Positions 35,450-44,369 of a stretch of DNA of 64,000 bases are shown piece after piece (position 1 is the first letter of the stretch; the number at the start of each line of letters is the position of its first letter). The stretch spans positions 44,229 to 108,228 of the forward strand of contig JADYXR010000065.1 in assembly GCA_021772095.1 (NCBI GenBank). The letters are read 5' to 3'. Origin of the DNA: Candidatus Obscuribacter sp. (lineage in GTDB: Bacteria > Cyanobacteriota > Vampirovibrionia > Obscuribacterales > Obscuribacteraceae). The position numbers and the translations under genes are program-made. The notes under the pieces were generated by a model. It was not told the DNA's origin. It did not search any database and was given only the letters and a program-made list of their open reading frames with translations.

Positions 35450-36892
35450 TTAAGTAGACTCGGGCTGAGGAAGCAACTCGTCCAAAATTTTGTTGGTCAC
35501 TTCAGGATTGGCTTTGCCTTTCGATATCTTCATCACTTCGCCGAAGAAGAACTGGCGGATTTTTGTTTTTCCGCTTCGGTATTGTTCTACTTGTGCTTGT
35601 GATTTAGCCAGAACATCTTCGACCATTTTGCGAAGTTCGTCTTCGTTGCTGAGCTGGGCAAGCCCTTTCTCTTCGATCACCTTATTAACGTCGCCTTCGG
35701 TGGCGAGCAGATCGAGCAACAATTTTTTAGCGTTGGTCGAACCAAGCTTGCCGCTATCAATAGCTGCGATCAGGTCTGCCAAATTTTTCGCGGTCAGTTT
35801 TGTTTCTGTGAACTCAATTTTGTTGTCGTTCGTATAAGCAGTGGTTGGACCAATGAGCAGGTTGGCAGCCAGTTTTGCATTGGCGCCAAGTTTCAACGTC
35901 TCATCAAAGAAGTCAGCCAGATCTTTCGACTCGGCAAGAACAGCAGCATCGTCGAGTGACAATCCATGCGAGTTTACGTAGCGCTGGCGTTTCTCTTCGG
36001 GAAGCTCCGGTAACGTCGCGCGGATTTCTGCGATCCAGGCGCTCTCGATAGAAAGCGGCACCAGGTCCGGGTCCGGGAAGTATCTATAATCGTGAGCTTC
36101 TTCTTTTGAACGCATTGAATGCGTTTTGCCATCAGCCTCATTCCATAATCTGGATTCTTGAACGACCCTGCCGCCGTCATCCAAAATTTTCGATTGTCGT
36201 TCGATCTCCGACTGAATCGCTTTTTGAACAGCTCTGAAACTGTTGACGTTTTTGATTTCGGCTTTGGTTCCAAGTTCCTTTTGACCGACTGGTCGCAAGG
36301 AAACGTTGGCGTCGCATCGAAAACTTCCTTCTTCGAGGTTGCCGTCGCACACATCTATATAACGAAGGATGTTGCGAAGCTCGGTCAGGTAGTTTTTAGC
36401 CTCTTCAGGGCTGGTGATGTCGGGCTCGCTGACAATCTCGAGCAGCGGCACGCCGGAGCGGTTGAAATCGACGAGGCTGTAGTCCGAGCCGTGCAGCCCG
36501 GCGGCGCCTGCGTGGACGAGCTTGCCGGCGTCCTCTTCCAGGTGGGCGCGATGGATGCGAATCTTCTTGCCGTCAATCATTAGATGACCGCTCATGCAAA
36601 CCGGAGCGTCGTACTGCGAAATCTGGTAACCCTTGGGCAGGTCGGGATAGAAGTAATTCTTGCGGTCAAACTTGGTGGTTTCCGAAATCTCGCAGTTGAG
36701 GGCGAGCCCGGCTTTGATCGCGTGCTCGACCGCCTTCTTATTAAGTACGGGCAAAACGCCAGGCATGCCCAGGCAGATCTGACAGACCTGGTCATTAGGC
36801 GCTGCGCCGAATTCCGTGGGGCAGCGGCAGAAGATTTTGGTCTTGGTCTTCAGTTGTGCGTGTACTTCTAAGCCGATTACTGTTTCGTATTT
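35450..36892 (-). CDS. gatB: Asp-tRNA(Asn)/Glu-tRNA(Gln) amidotransferase subunit B
   Basis: Forms the GatCAB complex that converts misacylated Glu-tRNA(Gln) or Asp-tRNA(Asn) to the correct amide form in the cytosol. 480 residues from MKYETVIGLEVHAQL (GGAAAA upstream; a Met nine codons earlier is possible). The cradle domain has the zinc Cys set C23, C25, C38, C41 (FCRC...CQIC), KNYFYPDLPKGYQISQYD and MRSKEEAHDYRYFPDPDLVPL. A C-terminal YqeY-like tRNA-binding domain follows from about 330. Nothing is missing. gatA and gatC are not next to it, as is common outside Firmicutes. Confidence 0.98.
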   Translation of the reverse strand, partial: KYETVIGLEVHAQLKTKTKIFCRCPTEFGAAPNDQVCQICLGMPGVLPVLNKKAVEHAIKAGLALNCEISETTKFDRKNYFYPDLPKGYQISQYDAPVCMSGHLMIDGKKIRIHRAHLEEDAGKLVHAGAAGLHGSDYSLVDFNRSGVPLLEIVSEPDITSPEEAKNYLTELRNILRYIDVCDGNLEEGSFRCDANVSLRPVGQKELGTKAEIKNVNSFRAVQKAIQSEIERQSKILDDGGRVVQESRLWNEADGKTHSMRSKEEAHDYRYFPDPDLVPLSIESAWIAEIRATLPELPEEKRQRYVNSHGLSLDDAAVLAESKDLADFFDETLKLGANAKLAANLLIGPTTAYTNDNKIEFTETKLTAKNLADLIAAIDSGKLGSTNAKKLLLDLLATEGDVNKVIEEKGLAQLSNEDELRKMVEDVLAKSQAQVEQYRSGKTKIRQFFFGEVMKISKGKANPEVTNKILDELLPQPEST

Positions 36893-37082
36893 CATGGTTT
36901 TTTCCAGGCGCCAGTCCATATGTTAGATCGAATTTGCGATCCGGTGGTCATGGGTGACCCAATAGTTCAGGAAAAGTTCAAATTTGTTTTGGTAAATTGA
37001 TTTCAGTTCAAAACGGTCACGTTGATGTAACAGACGAAATGTATCTTGTACTCATGGAAGACGACCTCGAAGGGAAACGCAA

Positions 37083-37604
37083 ATGACCGTCGCTGCTAAA
37101 GATGCCACAACGCAACAAGCAATCGTGACGGAAGTCCAACGGACCCGCGAGCCTCGTTCTGTCAGTGAAACTGTCCAATTTGCCCCGATTAGAAACCCGA
37201 TTGAGTCCTATGTGTTTGCCATCACCGGTAGTGCTGGTGCAAATCGCCCGGTCATCAGTGACGAAAACCTGATTCATAACCAACGCCAGGAACTGGCTCT
37301 GGCTGCCGAAGTTACATTGAAAACCGTTCAGTACTTCATGGCAGATCATCCGGATCCATTTGATGCTCCAGTCAAGGAATTGACTGAGCTCAGTAATTAT
37401 CTAAACGCAGGGATGAGTTTGCCCTACGCAGCCCGTGTTGATTTCGGACCGTACAACAACTACGCGACTCCGCAACCGGACGTAATATTTCCACCGCGCA
37501 AAGGTGGCAGCTACAGACTCGAGAAAGGCAAGCTGATGATTGCCGACACACAAGGCGGATTCGTCCCCATGACGACGTTGATAGCATGCTTGCGTCAACA
37601 CTAG
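37083..37604 (+). CDS. Hypothetical protein
   Basis: 173 residues with a good ribosome site (AAGGG). Soluble and mixed in composition. The N-terminal 40 residues are polar and probably disordered; then come helices (ENLIHNQRQELALAAEVTLKTVQYFMAD), a Pro/Tyr-rich stretch (RVDFGPYNNYATPQPDVIFPPRKGG) and a short end. No Cys-based motif except one Cys near the C-terminus. It is divergent from gatB and is followed by a strong hairpin, so it is a single-gene unit. Not recognised. Confidence 0.62.
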   Translation: MTVAAKDATTQQAIVTEVQRTREPRSVSETVQFAPIRNPIESYVFAITGSAGANRPVISDENLIHNQRQELALAAEVTLKTVQYFMADHPDPFDAPVKELTELSNYLNAGMSLPYAARVDFGPYNNYATPQPDVIFPPRKGGSYRLEKGKLMIADTQGGFVPMTTLIACLRQH

Positions 37605-38188
37605 AACCAAGTACAGACTAGCTTTTACAGTGCAGCGCGAAGGACCGACCCCAAAAGGGTCGGTGGCTTCGTTGTAGGCATATTTTTTTCGGGCGTTGAG
37701 GGCACTGTTCGTTCAACACGTGCTTACTTTTTTATCGATTTTTTACGCAAAAGTCGCTGTAACCACGTAGATTACGTATTGATATTGCGACCATAATTTG
37801 AGAATCTAAGGATGGTCTCCAGGCTAAAATGTTTTGTTTGGTTTTCAAAAGTTCTCATCGCGAGGATGGTGGAAATACGAAGCCTGGAGAGGTTTTTGAC
37901 AGTGTATGTCACGTTCCGGTCACGCACCAAGATTAATCTCGAATTAATTAAACCCCCATCAGTACGACTGAGCGCCTGAACTCTAAGACGCAAGCTGGGC
38001 AAGCAAAACCAGCATTGTCGAGAGACTCGAAACAAAATCCCCCAAAAGTTTTGATATGTGACCGATTCTTCGATCGCCGTACTTTGTATTAGATTGAAAT
38101 CGCCCACTGTACAGATTCAAGTCGTGAGTTAAGTCCAGAACCGCACTAGATAACCGTTTCGACGGTTCAGGTAACTAAGGTAAACCCG
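37605..38188. other. Spacer between two plus-strand genes
   Basis: About 580 bp. Holds the terminator-like hairpin at 37638-37671 and, to the right, AT-rich sequence that should contain the promoter of the 38189 gene. No supported gene. Confidence 0.5.
37638..37671 (+). terminator. Terminator-type hairpin
   Basis: Core ACCGACCC, loop CAAAA, GGGTCGGT, extended outward by CGAAG / CTTCG with a small internal loop. A T-rich run (TATTTTTTTC) follows about 10 bases later. It lies 34 bp after the 37083 gene. Confidence 0.7.
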
Positions 38189-39736
38189 ATGACCGGCCAA
38201 TTAGATCAACCATCAGCTAAAGCCGATCGCCCTGTAGAAACTGCAGGGAAGTTTTCATTGCCGATTGAAACTCCGTTGGATAGCCGTGTTACACAGGCTA
38301 GAGCAGAGCAATCGGAATTGAAACTCCAGGGCGACAAAATGGAAGTTCCGCAACTCACCGTTAAAGGGTGGGAAGGCTCCGCCACCGCAGGTAACACCAA
38401 TCTTCCGAAATATTTAGACCTGACAAACCCTTACCAGAGCTGGTCCTTAGACGTCGCCGGACGCAAGTGGACCGATTCGGCTACTTCGTCGCATTCACTT
38501 GATTCGACCAGATTCGAGCGTTCAAGACCTGTAGTCGACACCGATCGCGTACGGTCGGGGAATGACTTGGGCAGCGGACCCGCAGCTTCTCGATACGAAC
38601 TTGAGAATCGCCGTGTCGCGTGGAACGATAACTCAGGACGCAACACTTATGACGGACAACAAGATTTAAATTATCGTCCAGCGGTTTTTCGCAGCCAATT
38701 CGAACAGCGCGTAGACTGCATTAACGACCGCTACTCCAGTCGCGATTCGTTTAGTGCGATGCGCGCGGATCAAAGATACGGCAATCAAGACTATCGCGAT
38801 TTCCGTGGTCGCAGCGATTGGTCGGGCAGTGACACTGGTCAGTACGGCGATCAGGGTAGTAACCCAATGAAGATTGTGTTCAACGCTATTGAAGGCGTTG
38901 GCAAAGCTCTCTGGGCACTGACACCATTTAGAAATTCTGTAAAAAACGGACGACTCGGTTGTGCAGCCTCTGTTTCTGAAGTTCTTCAAAGATCGGGTTA
39001 TGATTACGCGAACCACGCCGGCGTTGGTGGACTAGATGTTCAACTGCAACGTAACGGTTGGACTCGCGCTCCGCTCAGCGAAGCATCTCCTGGAGACGTA
39101 GTGATCGTCGGCAGATCGCGCGGTTGGCGCGCAGGTGGCGGCAATGCACACACCGGTATCGTCGGCGAAAATGGCAGCGTGTATCACAACAGTTCCAGTC
39201 GTGGAGAATGGATCAAAGACAATCTACAAGCCAGATTCGGACGAGGCGGAGAAAACTTCGTGCTCAAACCGCCTGGTAACGCCAGTTATCCAATCGACGA
39301 GAGAATCTTCCAGATCAACCCGGAACCGTCAGCAATAATTTCGCCCGTACAGCGTCAATGGACGGCAAGCGCAGATCAATATTCGGATCAGCAAGGACCG
39401 CGTACTCGCGGTTACCAGAATCGCGATACCAGATACGGTGATGAAAGCTCGCCTGGATATGCGCGCCAAGATCGTTATCAAGCCGATGACAGCTCGAGAT
39501 ATGCGCGTAACGATCGGTTCCGTCCGCAGTACGATTCGTCCAGCTATCAAGATCCATCAAGTCGGTACAATAACCCTGAACAGGATCGCAACCCTCGTTA
39601 CGATAGACGCCAGGAAGATGATCAAATGGCCCGTCAACAGCGCCGTCATGAGCGTTTGAGTCGCGATAGATCAGAGCGCACCGCCTGGAGAGAAAATGAG
39701 ATGTTCGACAGACTTCGTCGCCGGCTGAGAGTCTAA
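38189..39736 (+). CDS. CHAP/NlpC-like cysteine-peptidase domain inside a long disordered protein
   Basis: 515 residues, ribosome site TAAGG. Residues 1-225 and 375-515 are polar, Arg/Tyr/Ser/Asp/Gln-rich and probably disordered. The middle (about 245-365) looks like a papain-like CHAP or NlpC/P60 domain: NGRLGCAASVSEVLQRSGY with likely nucleophile Cys 258, then LSEASPGDVVIVG, then GNAHTGIVGENGSVYHNSS with likely His 321. This is the standard C...PGD...H-x-G-I-V order. It would cut peptidoglycan peptides or amide bonds if exported, but no signal peptide is seen. The C-terminal 140 residues have repeated D-x-R-Y / S-S-R-Y motifs. Export route and target unknown. Confidence 0.75.
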   Translation: MTGQLDQPSAKADRPVETAGKFSLPIETPLDSRVTQARAEQSELKLQGDKMEVPQLTVKGWEGSATAGNTNLPKYLDLTNPYQSWSLDVAGRKWTDSATSSHSLDSTRFERSRPVVDTDRVRSGNDLGSGPAASRYELENRRVAWNDNSGRNTYDGQQDLNYRPAVFRSQFEQRVDCINDRYSSRDSFSAMRADQRYGNQDYRDFRGRSDWSGSDTGQYGDQGSNPMKIVFNAIEGVGKALWALTPFRNSVKNGRLGCAASVSEVLQRSGYDYANHAGVGGLDVQLQRNGWTRAPLSEASPGDVVIVGRSRGWRAGGGNAHTGIVGENGSVYHNSSSRGEWIKDNLQARFGRGGENFVLKPPGNASYPIDERIFQINPEPSAIISPVQRQWTASADQYSDQQGPRTRGYQNRDTRYGDESSPGYARQDRYQADDSSRYARNDRFRPQYDSSSYQDPSSRYNNPEQDRNPRYDRRQEDDQMARQQRRHERLSRDRSERTAWRENEMFDRLRRRLRV

Positions 39737-39926
39737 GCGAAGTGCAAAATTTGCTCGTCCGGCTAATAGTCTAAATTAACTGTAAGTGCCGTCGGTTGTG
39801 GTTCAGGCGAATTGCAAGGACCTGTTTTAAAATCGTGGTGAACTGTTCCGCGAGGACTGTGTTTATGAACTGTTCACCGTATATGGTGCGCGTTCAACGT
39901 CAAATCTTGATGAACAAAGTTTCCCA

Positions 39927-41429
39927 TTATCTAAGAAGGTTTGGTTCGGTCGCTTCGGAGCCAGGCGCAGTCGGCGTTTCCGTGGACTCCATTTTGGACT
40001 CTTCTTTGGATTCTTCTTTAATTTCTTGTTTCAGTTCTTGCTTGGATTCCTCTTGGGTTTCCTTTGACGCATCTTCTGATTTTGGTGCTGCACTTTCCGT
40101 CGTTTCTTTTACTTCTTTTTCTACAGTGCCATCTTTTTTAGTTTTAGTCTTGGTGGTCTTGGTCTCTTTGAGTTTGCCAGGCTGACCGAACAACATTTTC
40201 CAGAGTGGTCGTTTTGCTCCGAGGACCTGGTGCATTTGTTGTGCTGCAATGTCGACGTTGCCGGCGGCGCTTTCGACTTTCTTGATCGTTTTGCGCAAGT
40301 CCGATTTGAACTCAGGCTCCGAAACAATGCCTTCCACTTTGGTGACGGCTTCTTTGGCGTTGAGGACTATTTGCTTGATGTCGTCGCGCAGCACGCCGTC
40401 TTTTGAGATGGCGCCAAACTCTTTCATCGACTTCGAAATATCTTCGGTTGATTTATTCACTTTCTGCAGAATGCCTGTGATTTCCGCGCGCAAATCTTTG
40501 TCTTTTAGCGTGCCGTTGAGTTCGCGCATGGTTTCGCGGATTGTCTCAGCCGTTTGTTTTGCCGAATTGATTGTTTCTTTGATGTCACCGCGCATGTTCG
40601 GATCATCGAGCATGGTGTTGACCTTGCCCGAAGTTTTGCGCAAGTCGCTGCTCAAATCAGAGTATCTGACAAGAGTACCCTTGCCCTGAACGAAGAAACT
40701 GTTGGCGCTGCCCGCGACATTACCGAACCGATCCGAAGTCGATTTCACGCTCGTCGCGACCGCGCCGATTTTGTCCATGTTTTTGTTGAGTTTCGTGGCA
40801 GCTTCGTTGATGTTTTTGATCGTTTCGCCCGAGTATTTCAAAGCGTCTTCCAAGCCGTGTTGGCTCTCTTCGCTGCCGAGTCTGCCAATCATGCTGTTGA
40901 GATTGGTGGCGATTTTGTTGATGACGAGTTCGACTCGGACTGGGTCGTCGCCGACAACGACGGTTTCTGGATCGATCGGAGGACGCGGTTCTTCTCCCGG
41001 TTTTTCCTCAGGCAAAGTGATTTCGATGTACTTGGCGCCGACCAATCCAAGGGTTTGAATCGTAAAGGTCGATCCTTGTGGCACGGTGGCTTCTTCAGTT
41101 TTGATCTTCAGACGGGCAAGGACGCGACCTTTGCCTCCTTGTTCGAGTTCGATTTTCTCAACGGTTCCGACTCGGACACCATTGATGTTGACAGGTGCAT
41201 TGTTGGCCAATCCGGCGACGTCGTGGAATTGCACCGTGATTCTTTGTGGCGGGTGCATGATCGAAAATTGCTTTAGCCATGCCTGTCCGTACATAAACAG
41301 CATGAATGCAAATAGCGTAAACAAACCGACCCGAACTTCGAAGTTCGGCTTTTGCACCGGTTTGTTCACAGAAGCGGGTGCTTCTTGTTTCGATGATGTT
41401 TCTTTGGGGGCTGCGGTCACGGGTTTCAT
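39927..41429 (-). CDS. mlaD: MCE/MlaD-family lipid-binding protein
   Basis: 500 residues. One membrane anchor helix (about 33-50, VGLFTLFAFMLFMYGQAWL), then the MCE domain (about 60-140: ITVQFHDVAGLANNAPVNINGVRVGTVEKIEL... and TIQTLGLVGAKYIEITLP). A long helical region (about 165-430) built of weak repeats (EDALKYSGETIKNINEAATKLNKN..., repeated I-x-K-x-V) follows, as in long MCE proteins that form tunnels to the outer membrane. The last 60 residues are Lys/Glu/Thr/Ser-rich and probably disordered. It binds phospholipid in the periplasm. It follows the ATPase gene by 21 bp in a typical mlaE-mlaF-mlaD order. AAGGA abuts the ATG, so an alternative start a little further on is possible. Confidence 0.93.
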   Translation of the reverse strand: MKPVTAAPKETSSKQEAPASVNKPVQKPNFEVRVGLFTLFAFMLFMYGQAWLKQFSIMHPPQRITVQFHDVAGLANNAPVNINGVRVGTVEKIELEQGGKGRVLARLKIKTEEATVPQGSTFTIQTLGLVGAKYIEITLPEEKPGEEPRPPIDPETVVVGDDPVRVELVINKIATNLNSMIGRLGSEESQHGLEDALKYSGETIKNINEAATKLNKNMDKIGAVATSVKSTSDRFGNVAGSANSFFVQGKGTLVRYSDLSSDLRKTSGKVNTMLDDPNMRGDIKETINSAKQTAETIRETMRELNGTLKDKDLRAEITGILQKVNKSTEDISKSMKEFGAISKDGVLRDDIKQIVLNAKEAVTKVEGIVSEPEFKSDLRKTIKKVESAAGNVDIAAQQMHQVLGAKRPLWKMLFGQPGKLKETKTTKTKTKKDGTVEKEVKETTESAAPKSEDASKETQEESKQELKQEIKEESKEESKMESTETPTAPGSEATEPNLLR

Positions 41430-41450
41430 TCCTTAGGTCACCTAACGATT

Positions 41451-42170
41451 TTACAAGAGTCCGGAAAGCATTGGTCCTTCCCGTGTAGCATGAGCGAATT
41501 GCTTCATGTACGGATTTTCGGTCACCACAGCCTCCTCGGCAGAGCCTTCCCAGACGGCTTTTCCAGCATGCATGAGAAGGATTCGCGACGCGCACCGCGT
41601 CCAGGTGGAATATTGGTGCGTGACGACGATAGATGCGGCATCCAGCTGGCCGCTGAGCTCCAGCATGTAATCTTCTATGACTGTTGACATCACGGGATCG
41701 AGCCCGGTTGTGGGCTCATCGTAAAGGATTATTTTTGGGTCATTTACGATCGCCCGGGCAAAACTGGTTCGCTTTTGCTGTCCGCCCGACAATTGCGATG
41801 GGTAAGCGTCGGCATATCCAGCCAAACCAACCAGTTTCAGTTTGTCATCAATAATTTTATTCTCGTCGGATTTTTTCAGTTTGCGTTGATTCAGTGCCAG
41901 AGCCAGATTCTCGCGGACTGTATAAGAATTTAGCAGTGCGGAACCTTGAAAAACTAAACCAATTTCGTCCGACCAGCGAATCACTTCGCCACCATCAGGA
42001 GTGAGCAAATCGCAAATCAATTTTAGAATCGTCGACTTGCCGCAACCGGACGGGCCAATCAATCCGAGCATTTCGCCTTTGTAGACCTTGAAGCTGATGC
42101 CCTTCAGAATCTCGCGATTGCCGAAGGATTTTTGCAGATTTACGATTTCGAGCATTGGCGGCATCGCCAT
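41451..42170 (-). CDS. mlaF: Mla-type ABC transporter ATPase
   Basis: 239 residues from ATG 42170 (GGAGG 8 bases upstream; a TTG five codons earlier is less likely). Walker A GPSGCGKST, Q-loop VFQGSALL, signature LSGGQQKR, Walker B IILYDEPTTGLDP and H-loop VTHQ are all present. It would energise phospholipid movement with the MlaE permease encoded 15 bp upstream and the MCE protein encoded downstream. Confidence 0.96.
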   Translation of the reverse strand: MAMPPMLEIVNLQKSFGNREILKGISFKVYKGEMLGLIGPSGCGKSTILKLICDLLTPDGGEVIRWSDEIGLVFQGSALLNSYTVRENLALALNQRKLKKSDENKIIDDKLKLVGLAGYADAYPSQLSGGQQKRTSFARAIVNDPKIILYDEPTTGLDPVMSTVIEDYMLELSGQLDAASIVVTHQYSTWTRCASRILLMHAGKAVWEGSAEEAVVTENPYMKQFAHATREGPMLSGLL

Positions 42171-42185
42171 CGGCAAGTCCTCCAA

Positions 42186-43010
42186 TTAGCGCGGTGCGTA
42201 CGTCAAAGACGTCACGATGTAGTTGAAAACGAAGATAAGAGTCATGGTCCAGACGATTGTTCTTGTCGTTGCGATACCGACGTCTTCTGCACCACCCCTG
42301 GTGTGGAGCCCGATTGCGCAAGAGAACATGACGATAATCGTGGCGTTGATTTCGGATTTGATAAAGTGCGTGACGAAATCGCGGTCGAGAATTGTTTGAT
42401 GAACGGAGTCGAGAAATGTTGCTGCAGGCAGGTTTGCCGCGATGCTCGCGATGTAGATACCGGCGAGCAAACCGATCGCCATGGCATAGACGGACAAAAC
42501 CAGAGTCATCGTCAATCCGGCAATGTAGCGGGGAACGACAAGAAATCTGATTGGATCGACGCGCATGACTTTGAGCGCATCAATCTGTTCTGTGATTACC
42601 ATTGTGGCAAGTTCGGCTGCTACAGAGGATCCTACGCGACCTGCCACCATTACGCCTGCTGTGATCGGGCCGATTTCACGAACGAGAGCAAGGGACACCA
42701 CACCGCCAATCGCAGTATCGGCGCCAAAAAGAACGAGTTCGCGCGAAATTTGGAGCGACATGGCGAAGCCGGTGCAGAGCGCAGTAATCGCGACGACGGT
42801 GAATGACTTGACGCCGATCATATAAGACTGGCGCCAGGCCTCTTTCTTGTCGAAATCGCCGCGGATGATGTAGCCCATGGTTTTAAACCACATGGACACT
42901 ACTTGGCCTATCAATTCCACGCCAACAGCGACTTGCCCTTCAACAAAGAAGAGCGGCATTAGTAAAGCTTTTTTATGGCGAGGTTTTTTGAGCGTTGACG
43001 TCATCGTCAT
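42186..43010 (-). CDS. mlaE: Mla-type ABC transporter permease
   Basis: 274 residues. The MlaE/YrbE domain has about five or six membrane helices and the family core LVREIGPITAGVMVAGRVGSSVAAELATMVITEQIDALKVMRVDPIRFLVVPR, which includes the EQIDAL motif. First gene of the operon; no clear ribosome site is visible before ATG 43010. Acts with the ATPase and MCE protein in moving lipids between the membranes of a diderm cell. Confidence 0.97.
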   Translation of the reverse strand: MTMTSTLKKPRHKKALLMPLFFVEGQVAVGVELIGQVVSMWFKTMGYIIRGDFDKKEAWRQSYMIGVKSFTVVAITALCTGFAMSLQISRELVLFGADTAIGGVVSLALVREIGPITAGVMVAGRVGSSVAAELATMVITEQIDALKVMRVDPIRFLVVPRYIAGLTMTLVLSVYAMAIGLLAGIYIASIAANLPAATFLDSVHQTILDRDFVTHFIKSEINATIIVMFSCAIGLHTRGGAEDVGIATTRTIVWTMTLIFVFNYIVTSLTYAPR

Positions 43011-43314
43011 ATTTTATTGTGTTGGACAAAACCAACCATGAGTATAAGGAAAGGATCGCCGAAATACCGCTAGATTCAACGGTTTGCTAACTGTTTGTTT
43101 TCGTTGATGTCAAGATTGTTGCGTACATTCGTTAGATAGCACGAGTTGCGGTTACTCGCGCCGTTGGCGGTTTTGGAAGATTCCATCGACTGATGATCTT
43201 TGTCTTCAGAGGCGAAACTATTGTCAGGGTGTGCGGGCTCATGACAATGTTTGGCGTTGATGAGGGAGTTCGTGGTGGCCGCTGGACGTTCTTGTGACGA
43301 AAATTTTTCGTAGT
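43011..43314. other. Spacer with no visible gene
   Basis: About 300 bp between the Mla operon start and the end of the first CAP gene. It should include the Mla operon promoter. An opposite-frame opening here lacks protein-like character. Confidence 0.4.
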
Positions 43315-44208
43315 CTAGAAGTTGGTTGGTGAGAATACTTGGCACACTTTGATACCACCACTGGCGGTGTCGTATGCAACGCCGCAACCACCGGCGACAA
43401 ATTGCGGATTCAGAATAGCCGCGCGGTGTCCTGGTGATTTCATCAGGCTGTCATCGGCGACAATGATCATGCCGATTGGGGTGCCGCGACCAGCGCCCAC
43501 GGTACCTATGTTTTCTGAGACGGAAACATCCGTGTACCCAGCTGCCTGTGCTCTTTCGAGTGGACCCTGGTGTTGTCTGTTGTAATGGGACAGATAGCTA
43601 AAGTGAGCCATGTCACGGGCGTGTCCACGCGCTAATGAAGCCAGTTTGGAGTTGTAACTGTAGGCCGGTAGTTTATTTTCTTTGCGATGTTTGTTGACCA
43701 ATTCAAACAACAGCTGTTCTAAAACTGATTCAGGCACGCCGCGACCGCGAACTAACGCGTACTTCGAGTAGTCGCTTAAACCGGCAAGCGATTCGGCTGA
43801 ACTTTTCGCGGTGCTGGGGCCGAAATTAGGAAACAACATCGAGCCTCCGCTAGCTGGTCTCCCTGCCGGTGCGGACACGGGTACAGGTACTGCTCTGGCG
43901 GCGGCCGTGGCTTTGAGTGTTTTCAAGTTGCTGACTTGTTGCGCCAGAGCTGAAACTAAGCGATCGACTTGCGGTTTGATCTCTTCTTCGGTTTTGCCTT
44001 CTTTGACTTCGGCTTCGATCTTGTCGAGTGCTTCAGAATAAGGTCTGACGCCGATTCCAGCACTTTTTGCTTTATTCAGATATTGCAGGATTTGAGTTCG
44101 CTTGGTAAGTAGGGGTCCGGGCGCAAGGGCATCCTGTGCAATTCCCGCACCGGCAGAACTCATAAGGATAGAAGCCGAAAGGGCTATTGCGATTGACCGA
44201 ATGTTCAT
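43315..44208 (-). CDS. Secreted CAP-domain (SCP/PR-1) protein, copy 1
   Basis: 297 residues from MNIRSIAIALSAS (AGGATAGCC upstream); a 61-codon upstream opening is not used. Signal peptide about 1-24. Residues about 27-115 form a domain shared with the next gene: ALAPGPLLTKRTQILQYLNKAKSAGIGVRPYSEALDKIEAEVKEG, then QVDRLVSALAQQVSNLK. A Pro/Ala/Ser linker follows, then the CAP domain (about 165-297) with LVNKHRKENKLPAYSYNSKLASLARGHARDMAHFSYLSH, SENIG and SPGHRAAILNPQFVAGGCGVAYD. Bacterial CAP proteins bind lipids or peptidoglycan-linked partners; the job here is unknown. Tandem with copy 2. Confidence 0.92.
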   Translation of the reverse strand: MNIRSIAIALSASILMSSAGAGIAQDALAPGPLLTKRTQILQYLNKAKSAGIGVRPYSEALDKIEAEVKEGKTEEEIKPQVDRLVSALAQQVSNLKTLKATAAARAVPVPVSAPAGRPASGGSMLFPNFGPSTAKSSAESLAGLSDYSKYALVRGRGVPESVLEQLLFELVNKHRKENKLPAYSYNSKLASLARGHARDMAHFSYLSHYNRQHQGPLERAQAAGYTDVSVSENIGTVGAGRGTPIGMIIVADDSLMKSPGHRAAILNPQFVAGGCGVAYDTASGGIKVCQVFSPTNF

Positions 44209-44369
44209 CTTGGCTATCCTATCAGACTGTTTTTCGACTTGCTGGTTGCCCCTGCAAAATGTGAGCAGTGAGCTACAAATTGCAATTGTCAGGTGTAAAA
44301 TATGTTGGCACACATCGTCGCCGAAACTCACTGGAAATCCAAAATAGTCAGAAACAAAAATCCCGCGGT

